NCBI GenBank assembly: GCA_018713375.1
Contig: DVOV01000080.1
Coordinates: 1-7,962, forward strand
DNA: 7,962 nucleotides
Source: Candidatus Scatomorpha stercorigallinarum
Lineage (GTDB): Bacteria; Bacillota_A; Clostridia; Oscillospirales; Oscillospiraceae
Reading direction: 5' to 3'
Part shown: positions 1 through 6,006 of the stretch, in pieces
Layout: each line of letters opens with the position of its first letter
Numbering within the stretch: the stretch's first letter is position 1
The notes under the pieces: generated by a model
What the model was told of the DNA's origin: nothing
Database searches by the model: none
What the model saw: the letters and a program-made list of their open reading frames with translations, nothing else
Made by a program: the position numbers and the translations under genes

Positions 1-577
1 CGATGAGCACCAGCTCGTTGGCCGAGGCAGTGATCATGGCTATTTTACCCACAAACTGGGCCGTAGAAACAGCAGAGAGGCCGGGATAATAGGCGTCCAT
101 GATCTCCGTATCCATGTCCATCATGGAGGAGAACTCGTATGTAGACGAAATGGAATCGTAAAAGTTCTGCAAATTTATCCCGTCGCCGCCAACTTCCGGT
201 TCAACGGAAGGCTCTGCGCTCTCATCGGGCGCGGGCTCGGAGCTCTCCGCCGGAGGCGCGCTCTCAGCGGGCTGTTCCGTCTCTGCGGGAGCCTCGGAGG
301 GAGGCAGGGGAGTTGGGGTCGCCTCAGGCGTGGGGGCAGGGGTGGGCGACGGCGTCGGCGTGATAGCAGGCGTGGGGCTTGCCTCGGGCGTGGCCGAAGG
401 GCTGGGCTCCACCGTTTCCTCGGGTTCCGGAGTGGGGGTGGAGGTGGGCGCGACAGTGCTGGCGATATCGCCGATATCGTCCGCTGGCGCGCTTGGCTCT
501 TCTGCCTCGTTGCCGCAGGCGGCGAGACAGAGCAGCATGACGGCTATGAGAAGAAGGGAGGTGATCCTTTTAGACAT
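1..577 (-). CDS. Lipoprotein with Pro/Thr-rich linker, DUF4358-like C-terminal domain (3' end outside window)
   Basis: This is a probable surface-anchored lipoprotein of unknown function; 192 codons are visible before the left edge cuts it off. The N-terminus has a basic start (MSKR), a hydrophobic stretch at about residues 7-19 and a lipobox LAAC with Cys21, so export and diacylglyceryl anchoring are expected. Residues about 44-128 form a low-complexity linker of PTP, SPTP, PAES and PEA units, likely a flexible spacer through the wall. From about residue 134 (INLQNFYDSISSTYEFSSMM) a folded domain begins that resembles DUF4358 proteins of Clostridia, including the MMDMD and AMITASANELVLI stretches. 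The DUF assignment is from memory of the family, not a search. The start is supported by AAAGGAGAG (GGAG at 587-590) nine bases upstream. A separate promoter (617-644) makes it its own transcription unit. Confidence 0.85.
   Translation of the reverse strand, partial: MSKRITSLLLIAVMLLCLAACGNEAEEPSAPADDIGDIASTVAPTSTPTPEPEETVEPSPSATPEASPTPAITPTPSPTPAPTPEATPTPLPPSEAPAETEQPAESAPPAESSEPAPDESAEPSVEPEVGGDGINLQNFYDSISSTYEFSSMMDMDTEIMDAYYPGLSAVSTAQFVGKIAMITASANELVLI
194..448 (-). repeat. Low-complexity Pro/Thr/Ser/Glu-rich coding repeat
   Basis: This part of the lipoprotein gene encodes residues about 44-128, made of imperfect PTP, ATPE, SPTP and PAES units. The DNA is correspondingly repetitive, with recurring GGCGTGGGG-type units on the plus strand between about 325 and 440. 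Such tracts often vary in length between strains and can collapse in assembly. It is a coding linker, not an independent element. Confidence 0.7.
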
Positions 578-616
578 TTTGTCTCTCTCCTTTAGTGGTT
601 ACGATCTTTCCAAAAG

Positions 617-644
617 ACTATACCATAAATAAAGAAATTGTCCA
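617..644 (-). promoter_or_regulatory. Sigma-A type promoter for the lipoprotein gene
   Basis: Reading the minus strand, a -35 box TGGACA (639-644) and a -10 box TATAGT (617-622) are separated by 16 bases. Each matches the consensus at five of six positions, and a TGG just before the -10 box gives an extended -10. Transcription would begin near 610, leaving a leader of about 30 bases that carries the AGGAG ribosome site before the ATG at 577. The -35 box lies just past the recombinase stop codon, in AT-rich DNA that stands out from its surroundings. Confidence 0.7.
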
Positions 645-648
645 GTAG

Positions 649-1656
649 TTATTTTTGGCTATCCGGCGTGAATCCCGAAAGGGGATTTGCCTCCGCCGCC
701 ACGCGCAGTTCGGCGTTATCGACGTGGGTATAGATCTCCGTAGTGTTCAGGTGCTCGTGCCCCAGCACTTCCTGCACGGTGCGCACGTCCACGCCATGCT
801 GTATCATCAGTGTGGCTGCCGTGTGGCGCAGCTTATGGGAGGAATATTTGTCCGGGTCGAGGCCGGCTTTGAGCAGCGTTTTTTTCACCATTACGTGCAC
901 GGAATCCGTGCTCATGCGCCGCCTGCGCGTGGAGACGAACAGCGCGTCGCAGCCCGGGGCTGCCATTGCCCGCCGGACGGGCAGCCAGGCGTCTATAGCT
1001 GCGCGCGCAGCGTCGTTCAGATATACCATGCGCTCTTTATTGCCCTTGCCGAGGACGCGCAGGCAGTCTGCGCGCACATCGCCAAGATCAAGCCCCACAA
1101 GCTCCGAGATGCGCAGCCCGCAGTTCAGAAACAGGCACAGGATGCAGTAATCGCGTTCTCTGTTGACGCCGTCCACGGCTTCCAGCAGGCGTTTGCTCTC
1201 CTCAAGCGTCAGATAGCGGGGGAGGGCCTTGGTCGTCTTGGGGGAGTCCAGGTCGGCCACCGGGTTGACCTCAAGCTGCTTTGTTTTCAGCGTCAGGTAT
1301 TTATAAAAACTCCTGATAGTGGCGATCTTGCGCGCGCGTGTGGTGGCGGAGAGTCCATAGCTTTTTTCGCGGCTGTTTTCGTTTTTAACGCGGTCGCGCG
1401 CGAGATAGCTCAGGTAATCATAGACTTCCTCAAGCGTTACGGAGCCAACGAAGGACAGGTCTACATCCATGATGGAAATGTCGTCAAGCTCCGTGCTGCG
1501 CGGCACGAGCCCGCGCTCGATCTTCAGATAACGGAAAAAATTCCGCAGGTCGAGGAAATACTCATCGACTGTGGCGCGCGAATGGCCTTTGATGGTCTCA
1601 TGATACACCAGGAAATCGCGCAGCACGCGCGGCGCTTCTGTCCGGTAGTCCGCCAT
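649..1656 (-). CDS. xerC: Xer-like tyrosine recombinase (clostridial stand-alone type)
   Basis: The 335-residue protein is a site-specific tyrosine recombinase that cuts and rejoins DNA through a 3'-phosphotyrosine. Residues about 7-123 form the SAM-like core-binding domain (RDFLVYHETIKGHS and RSFYKYL), and about 145-325 the catalytic domain. The full catalytic set is visible: R182 (GLRISEL), K204 (GKGNKER), H274 and R277 (HKLRH), H300 (LGH) and Y309 (EIYTH). At 335 residues it exceeds the usual Xer length of about 300; the extra sequence is an acidic insertion at about residues 48-76, which I recall as typical of a chromosomal Xer-like family in Clostridia. That and the absence of phage genes, an excisionase or att repeats argue against a prophage integrase. 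Chromosome-dimer resolution is possible but unproven, so the symbol is tentative. The ATG at 1656 has GAGGTGAT five bases upstream. It ends in TAA. Confidence 0.93.
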   Translation of the reverse strand: MADYRTEAPRVLRDFLVYHETIKGHSRATVDEYFLDLRNFFRYLKIERGLVPRSTELDDISIMDVDLSFVGSVTLEEVYDYLSYLARDRVKNENSREKSYGLSATTRARKIATIRSFYKYLTLKTKQLEVNPVADLDSPKTTKALPRYLTLEESKRLLEAVDGVNRERDYCILCLFLNCGLRISELVGLDLGDVRADCLRVLGKGNKERMVYLNDAARAAIDAWLPVRRAMAAPGCDALFVSTRRRRMSTDSVHVMVKKTLLKAGLDPDKYSSHKLRHTAATLMIQHGVDVRTVQEVLGHEHLNTTEIYTHVDNAELRVAAEANPLSGFTPDSQK

Positions 1657-1676
1657 TGCTCATCACCTCGATTTAT

Positions 1677-1705
1677 ATTGTAAGGGAAGAGCATTTAAAA
1701 GTAAA
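1677..1705 (-). promoter_or_regulatory. Possible promoter for the tyrosine recombinase
   Basis: On the minus strand TTTACT (1700-1705) and TACAAT (1677-1682) lie 17 bases apart, a plausible -35/-10 pair with four and five consensus matches. Transcription would start almost at the ribosome site (near 1669), giving a leader of only about 13 bases. The short leader and the AT-rich surroundings, which produce chance matches, keep this tentative. Confidence 0.35.
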
Positions 1706-1720
1706 GGGCTTAGATACATA

Positions 1721-1752
1721 AAATTCAACAAAATAAAAATTTTGCTGAATTT
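1721..1752 (-). terminator. AT-rich 14-bp hairpin after the epimerase gene; possible weak terminator
   Basis: Positions 1721-1734 and 1739-1752 form an inverted repeat around a four-base loop. In minus-strand RNA all 14 pairs can form, with one G-U; in plus-strand RNA the same position is an A-C mismatch, so the structure suits the minus transcript. It lies 36 bases past the epimerase stop codon. The stem is almost all A-T and is followed by only four U, so it is a poor classical terminator; a 3'-end stabilising hairpin or a protein-binding palindrome is equally possible. Confidence 0.45.
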
Positions 1753-1788
1753 AGAGGAGGCCAATCCCAGAATTTTGATATATTATAG

Positions 1789-2886
1789 TTAAATCGCGCT
1801 TTCAAGGTATCGCAATCCCTCGATGGCACTGATGCCAAGCCCCAGCGCATCCGTTACGGAGATGTGCCTGCCATTGAACACAGCGCCGCCGGTGACCGGG
1901 TCAGCACTGCACAGCGCCGGGCCGTCAAGGTCAACGCGTGTGATGGCTCGTTTGGCGCAGGCCAAATGCACCGCCGCCGTGACGCTGACTTTGGCCTCCA
2001 GCATGCAGCCCAGCATACACTCCACGCCGTACACCTCAGCCGCGGAGACGATCTTCAGCGCATTGGACAGGCCGCCGCATTTCATCAGCTTTATATTGAT
2101 GTAGTCAGCCGCATGGCGCTGCATTATCGCAAAAGCGTCAGCCGGCGAGAACACGCTCTCATCGGCCATCACGGGCACCGGCGAGTTTACCGTGACGAAT
2201 TGCAGGCCGTCGATGTCATGCGCCTTGACCGGCTGCTCCACAAGCTCGATATCAAGCCCTTCGGACTGCGTCTGTTCAAGTATCCTCACGGCCTGCCGCG
2301 GGGTCCAGGCCTGGTTGGCGTCAAGCCGGACGACCGCGTCCGGCGCCGCACGGCGCACAGCGCGCAGCCGGGCAATATCCAGCTCGGGCGACTCCCCGAC
2401 CTTTATTTTTAATGTATCATATTCCTGTGCAACGGCATAAGCGGCGTCGCGTTCCATGACGTCAGGCTCGTTGACACTAATCGTTAAATCTGTGACAATA
2501 GACGTTTTGCCGCCGCCGAGCAGTTTGTAAAGCGGCAAATCGCACTGCTGGGCGTAAAGATCCCAGACAGCGATCTCAGCCGCCGCTTTGGCGCTGCTGT
2601 TGCCCTTGATGCTGCCCGCGATGGCAGCAAAAATCTCGTCCAAGCCGTTGAATTCCCGCCCCACGAGCGCCGGGCCGATGTGGCCGCGCAGCGCGGCCGT
2701 GATGGAGCCGAGCGTTTCGCCCGTCACTGCAGCCGTTGGCGGGGCCTCCCCCCTGCCGACGCGCCCTTCGGCGTCTGTGAGCTCCACGACAACATCCTCT
2801 ACTGCCGATACCTCGCGCAGCGCCGTGCGGAAAGGCACGCGCAGCGGCGCGGACAGGAGTGCTAATTTCATTTGCGTTATTTCCAT
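1789..2886 (-). CDS. ykfB: Dipeptide epimerase, L-Ala-D/L-Glu epimerase type (enolase superfamily)
   Basis: This cytoplasmic enzyme is predicted to interconvert L-Ala-D-Glu and L-Ala-L-Glu, letting peptidoglycan-derived dipeptides be cleaved and used. With the start at 2886 it has 365 residues, normal for the family. Residues 1-125 form the capping domain and about 135-340 the barrel. Visible active-site elements are the K160-x-K162 pair (LKIKVG), metal ligands D189 (RLDANQAW), E217 (ELVEQP) and D242 (ADES), and K266 on the opposite face (IKLMKCGG). The substrate motif D319-x-D321 (VDLDGP) and R24 (TALR) match positions that in characterised Ala-Glu epimerases hold the dipeptide ammonium and the glutamate side chain. 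This argues for Ala-Glu over muconate or o-succinylbenzoate chemistry. An upstream in-frame ATG at 2922 would add 12 residues inside the preceding gene; GGAGG sits five bases before 2886, so I chose that start. Likely co-transcribed with the regulator. Confidence 0.93.
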   Translation of the reverse strand: MEITQMKLALLSAPLRVPFRTALREVSAVEDVVVELTDAEGRVGRGEAPPTAAVTGETLGSITAALRGHIGPALVGREFNGLDEIFAAIAGSIKGNSSAKAAAEIAVWDLYAQQCDLPLYKLLGGGKTSIVTDLTISVNEPDVMERDAAYAVAQEYDTLKIKVGESPELDIARLRAVRRAAPDAVVRLDANQAWTPRQAVRILEQTQSEGLDIELVEQPVKAHDIDGLQFVTVNSPVPVMADESVFSPADAFAIMQRHAADYINIKLMKCGGLSNALKIVSAAEVYGVECMLGCMLEAKVSVTAAVHLACAKRAITRVDLDGPALCSADPVTGGAVFNGRHISVTDALGLGISAIEGLRYLESAI

Positions 2887-2891
2887 AACTA

Positions 2892-2896
2892 CCTCC
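2892..2896 (-). promoter_or_regulatory. Ribosome binding site deciding the epimerase start
   Basis: GGAGG on the minus strand lies five bases before the ATG at 2886 and directly after the regulator's TGA stop (2898-2900). It selects the MEITQMKLAL start over the ATG at 2922 and suggests translational coupling between the two genes. Confidence 0.8.
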
Positions 2897-2897
2897 A

Positions 2898-3761
2898 TCA
2901 GCACAGATGGTGCTTGCTGCACTGGGAATAACTCTCTGCCAGCGGGCGCGCCACCGTGTTATAGTTCTTGTTGCAGAGCGTTGTGAACAGGACATCCACC
3001 ACGAACAATGCAGACATACGGCTGCTCATGGCCCCGCTGCGGAACTCCAGCTCAGGCGAGGAGGTCGGCAGCACGTGATCGACGATGTCCGCCAGCTTGT
3101 TGGGGCCGTATTTCGTCACTGCCACCGTGCAGGCATGCCGCTCGCGCGCCGCTTCTGCCAGTTCCAGTATCTCCGACGTATTGCCGGAGTTTGAGAAGAG
3201 CAGCGCCACATCGTCGTGCTTCATGGAGGTGATATAACTCAGCTGTACATGCAAATCGGAGCTGAATATCACCTTCTGGTCGATGCGCAGCAGCTTGTGA
3301 TACATGTCCTCCGCCACCAGCGCGGAGGCGCCCACGCCGAAAAGCCGTACGCTCTTGGCGCCGGCCATGCGCGCGGCCACCTCTTCCAACGTCCGCGGCT
3401 CAAGTATGCGCGCGGTGCTGCGCAGGGCGTCCAGCGCCCCGGCCTCTACGCCGTGGATGATGTCCTCCGTGCTCGAATAGACACGCGTATCGAGGAAATC
3501 CATGCTGGGCGCGGCGCTGTCGGCGCGCGGTTCGCGAAGCTGGCTGACAAGGTTTTTTTTCATGTCTTTCAGCCCCGTGTAACCGAGCGATTTGCAGAAA
3601 CGCACCCAGACGACCTGGCTGACGCCGCTCTTTTCCGCCAGCGCGGAGATGGGGTCGTCAAACACCGAGTTCATGTTGTGCAGGAAGTAGCGCGCCACTT
3701 TCTGCTCAGCCGGGCTCAGTGAGTCGTAAACGCTCCGCGTCCTGATTTCGATATCCGTCAT
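2898..3761 (-). CDS. MurR/RpiR family transcriptional regulator (HTH + SIS)
   Basis: This 287-residue protein has the standard layout of the family. Residues about 1-77 form an N-terminal helix-turn-helix domain (SPAEQKVARYFL, then ISALAEKSGVSQ and VRFCKSLGYTGLKDMK). About 125-260 is a SIS phosphosugar-binding domain with its two signatures, FGVGASALVAEDMYHKL (about 141-157) and FSNSGNTSEILELAEAA (about 189-205). Members bind DNA and respond to phosphosugars such as MurNAc-6-P, GlcN-6-P or ribose-5-P. The adjacent Ala-Glu epimerase favours a cell-wall sugar ligand, which is inference. The recognition-helix stretch SQVVWVRF departs from the more usual S-x-A-T-V-x-R-F, so its operator may be unusual. 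The start at 3761 has GGAGGGG just upstream. No clear promoter fits between the preceding terminator and the gene. The ligand and the direction of regulation cannot be read from the sequence. Confidence 0.92.
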   Translation of the reverse strand: MTDIEIRTRSVYDSLSPAEQKVARYFLHNMNSVFDDPISALAEKSGVSQVVWVRFCKSLGYTGLKDMKKNLVSQLREPRADSAAPSMDFLDTRVYSSTEDIIHGVEAGALDALRSTARILEPRTLEEVAARMAGAKSVRLFGVGASALVAEDMYHKLLRIDQKVIFSSDLHVQLSYITSMKHDDVALLFSNSGNTSEILELAEAARERHACTVAVTKYGPNKLADIVDHVLPTSSPELEFRSGAMSSRMSALFVVDVLFTTLCNKNYNTVARPLAESYSQCSKHHLC

Positions 3762-3781
3762 CTTGCCCCTCCATCGCTATC

Positions 3782-3811
3782 AAAACAGGGGATACCTTGG
3801 CGGGCATCCCC
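3782..3811 (-). terminator. Rho-independent terminator after the transporter/acyltransferase operon
   Basis: Nine base pairs, GGGGATGCC with GGTATCCCC on the minus strand (3803-3811 and 3788-3796), enclose the six-base loop CGCCAA. AAAA precedes the stem and TGTTTTG (3781-3787) follows it. One G-U pair forms only in minus-strand RNA. It sits ten bases after the acyltransferase TAG stop and about 20 bases before the regulator ATG, so it should end, or attenuate, the transporter transcript. Confidence 0.72.
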
Positions 3812-3820
3812 TTTTACCGT

Positions 3821-4696
3821 CTATTTTGTGCGCAGATACAGCCCGTATCCGCGTCCAACGCTGCCGCCTTCCAGCAGCCGGCGCTTGAAAATGCGCCGCA
3901 GCGCCGTATCCTCCGGCAGCGAGGCGGCGTCGCCGTCCCAGGGGCGGCCGAAAATGATCCACATGTCCGAGCATTGCCCGTCGTCTATGACGCGCAGCAG
4001 CTCATAGTCGGCGGCAAAGCGCCGTATGCCGGAATCCTCCGGCAGTTCCCGGCAGAGCGGGTGCAGTATCCAGGAGTCGCAGACAAAGGGCGTCTCGCGC
4101 TCATGCGCGTAGCCGAAAAACTCCGTGGCCTGCGCGTAAGACTCCTGATATTCCTCCCGCTTCAGCGGGCCGCAGGAGGGGATGTGCACGTTTATCACGC
4201 GCTCGCCGCTCTCCAGCGGGACGTCTGCATTAAATGAGGTAAATTCAAATTGCAGCCGTCCCAGGGCGAAGCATTTGAGCTCGAAAAAGCGGTAAAACCA
4301 GGGTGCCACAAAGCTGCCCCAGACGCCGTACACGCGGTAGCACTCGCGCGTTTTCCAAAGCAGGTCGGCGAAGGAGTCATGATAGACCTTCTCCCCTATC
4401 CCGGCGCTGTCATACCGCGCAGCCGCGCCGTCGAGCATGGCGATATACGGCAGCATGCGCATCGTATATGGGCTTTCCCCGCAGGGCGCGGCAAAGCCGT
4501 CCATCTGTGTGAGCAGGGCGCGGATATCCATGTCCCCGCCGGCCTCATATCCGTCAACTGCGCGCTCCAGGGCTTCATGCGCGCCTGCATTGCGCATCGC
4601 GCGTTCCATAGCCCGGCCATAGGCCTCTATGGCCTCCGGCGCATAGTCCCAGCGCGAGAGGAGCCGCCTGACAGCCGCGGCGTCCAGTTCCTTCAC
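3821..4696 (-). CDS. Acyltransferase domain-containing protein (NAT_N/GNAT_C type)
   Basis: The 291-residue protein resembles a poorly characterised family annotated as acyltransferase domain-containing, with an alpha-helical N-terminal domain (NAT_N, about residues 1-130) and a GNAT-like C-terminal domain (about 135-290). Family-like stretches are LGRLQFEFTSF, ERVINVHIPSCGPL, FVCDSWILHPLCRELPED and DMWIIFGRP. There is no signal peptide or membrane segment, so it is likely cytoplasmic. I see no classical acetyl-CoA loop (Q/R-x-x-G-x-G/A), so activity and substrate are unknown. The start is GTG at 4694-4696, overlapping the GNAT stop codon as GTGA, a strong sign of translational coupling. The gene ends in TAG just before a terminator, which shows that TAG is a normal stop here. 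The family assignment is recalled, not searched. Confidence 0.8.
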   Translation of the reverse strand: MKELDAAAVRRLLSRWDYAPEAIEAYGRAMERAMRNAGAHEALERAVDGYEAGGDMDIRALLTQMDGFAAPCGESPYTMRMLPYIAMLDGAAARYDSAGIGEKVYHDSFADLLWKTRECYRVYGVWGSFVAPWFYRFFELKCFALGRLQFEFTSFNADVPLESGERVINVHIPSCGPLKREEYQESYAQATEFFGYAHERETPFVCDSWILHPLCRELPEDSGIRRFAADYELLRVIDDGQCSDMWIIFGRPWDGDAASLPEDTALRRIFKRRLLEGGSVGRGYGLYLRTK

Positions 4697-5178
4697 TTTT
4701 CCGCCCCCTTGGGTACAAGGTCTTTGAGCATGACGTGTTCGTCGATGCCTTCGCGGCTCGCGCCGGGTATCACGCCCAGCTCCCAGTAGCCGAGCGAGCG
4801 GTAAAAGCGCCGCGCGCCTTCATTAAAGCCGCTGACGAGCAGGCTGGCGCGCCGGCAGCCGTCCGCGGCGGCCATGCGCTCAAATTCGCCCATCAAATAC
4901 CGCCCAACGCCCTGCCCGCGCGCGCCGGGAGCCACGCCGATGAGCGCCAGGTAGTGATAGAGCCCGCAAAAGCCCCGCGGCACGATGCGCATGACGCCGG
5001 CGATGTTATCATCGGCGTCTAGCGCGCACCAGAGCTCGCCGCGGCCGGCGGCCGTTTGCAGAGAGCGCTGCAAACTGTCGCCGCCGGCAAAATAGCGGTC
5101 CCATATGGAACTGTTGGCAAAAACGCCAACGCACTCATCTATCCTGCCCTCCGGGCAAGGTACGAGAGAAAGGCCCAT
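4693..5178 (-). CDS. GNAT family N-acetyltransferase
   Basis: This 161-residue cytoplasmic protein is a single-domain GNAT enzyme that moves an acetyl group from acetyl-CoA to an amine. The acetyl-CoA loop is visible in motif A, IGVAPGARGQGVGRYLM (about residues 80-96), with R87-G-Q-G-V-G92. A following stretch (ASLLVSGFNEGARRFYRSLGY, about 111-131) is the usual motif B, with N119 and Y126 in typical positions. The substrate cannot be predicted. Given the transporter upstream and the epimerase downstream, an imported amino sugar or amino acid is one option; antibiotic or peptide acetylation are others. The ATG at 5178 begins three bases after the upstream permease TGA, with only a weak AAAGG ribosome site, so it probably depends on coupling. 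Its own stop overlaps the next gene's GTG start. Confidence 0.92.
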   Translation of the reverse strand: MGLSLVPCPEGRIDECVGVFANSSIWDRYFAGGDSLQRSLQTAAGRGELWCALDADDNIAGVMRIVPRGFCGLYHYLALIGVAPGARGQGVGRYLMGEFERMAAADGCRRASLLVSGFNEGARRFYRSLGYWELGVIPGASREGIDEHVMLKDLVPKGAEK

Positions 5179-5181
5179 TGC

Positions 5182-6006
5182 TCAGCCTTTGACGCCGCCG
5201 AGGGCGATGCCCTCCACGAACTGCTTCTGCATGAAGCAATAGAGCAGGAACGGCAGCACGAACGAAAGCGTCGCCGCCGCCATCTCCGGGCCGTAGTTGG
5301 TGGCAAAATAGCTGGTCAGGGAGCTGGTGGCCACAGTGAGGGTGTTCATCTCCTCCCTGGTGACGGCGATAAGCGGCCACAGCAGGGCGTTCCAGGCGGA
5401 GTTGAAGGTGAACACGGCCAGCGTCACACGCGCGGGCTTGACCATAGGCAGCACCACGCGCAGGTAGATGCGCAGCTCGCTGCAGCCGTCGATCTGGGCG
5501 GCTTCGATAAAGTCGTTGGGCACGCCGCGGACGAACTGCCTCATCATGAAGATGCCGAAAGCGCCCACCAGCGGTATCACCAGCGCGATATAGGTGTTGA
5601 GCATGCCCCACTTGCGCATCATCACGTAGAGCGAGATGAACACGACCTGCGTGGGTATCATCATCGTCGCCAGCACCAGGTTAAAAAGCGGCCCTTTTCC
5701 GGGTACCGGCTTTTTCTCAAAGCCATAGGCCATGGTGCAGCTGACGATGTCCACCACGATGACGCTTATCACCACCACGATCAGGCTGTTGAGTATGGGC
5801 CGGCCGAATTCGCGGTTTTCAAAGAGGTAGATATAGTTGGAAAAGTCGAGGAGATCGACGTCTTCCCACTTGATATACATCGTCGTCGTGTCGGCAAAGG
5901 AGACGAGTATCATGTATATCAGCGGTACGATGCACATCAGCGCGAACAGCGTGACCAAGATCACACCGATGACAAAGCGCGCGCTGCGCCGCTCATTCCT
6001 TATCAT
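5182..6006 (-). CDS. Carbohydrate ABC transporter permease, MalG type
   Basis: This is the second membrane subunit of a CUT1-family sugar importer, 274 residues long. About six membrane segments are visible, near residues 11-35, 71-95, 107-130, 137-157, 190-212 and 243-263. The cytoplasmic EAA loop that docks the ATPase is at about 168-189 (EAAQIDGCSELRIYLRVVLP). The GGVKG C-terminus is typical of MalG-like subunits. The ATG overlaps the upstream permease stop by one base (TGATG), and GGGAGGGG in the end of that gene supplies the ribosome site. No ATPase gene is in the window; many CUT1 systems in Firmicutes share an MsmK-type ATPase encoded elsewhere. The substrate cannot be deduced from the permease. 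Confidence 0.95.
   Translation of the reverse strand: MIRNERRSARFVIGVILVTLFALMCIVPLIYMILVSFADTTTMYIKWEDVDLLDFSNYIYLFENREFGRPILNSLIVVVISVIVVDIVSCTMAYGFEKKPVPGKGPLFNLVLATMMIPTQVVFISLYVMMRKWGMLNTYIALVIPLVGAFGIFMMRQFVRGVPNDFIEAAQIDGCSELRIYLRVVLPMVKPARVTLAVFTFNSAWNALLWPLIAVTREEMNTLTVATSSLTSYFATNYGPEMAAATLSFVLPFLLYCFMQKQFVEGIALGGVKG

Noticed and set aside
649..1656. Prophage or integrative-element integrase with attachment sites
   Set aside because: No tRNA gene, direct repeats, excisionase or phage genes were seen nearby, and the protein resembles chromosomal Xer-like recombinases.
655..1683. Long plus-strand open frame (342 codons) opposite the tyrosine recombinase
   Set aside because: It is the exact antisense of a gene with a full catalytic set, encodes a Cys/His/Arg-rich sequence without recognisable family, and has no ribosome site; GC-rich codon bias keeps the antisense frame open.
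1791..1804. Catabolite-response-element-like sequence TGAAAGCGCGATTT on the minus strand
   Set aside because: It lies at the 3' end of the epimerase coding sequence, breaks the consensus at two positions and is not next to a promoter; chance is likely.
2886..2922. Epimerase start at the upstream ATG at 2922
   Set aside because: It would begin inside the regulator gene without a good ribosome site and add 12 residues not typical of the family; GGAGG at 2892-2896 points to 2886.
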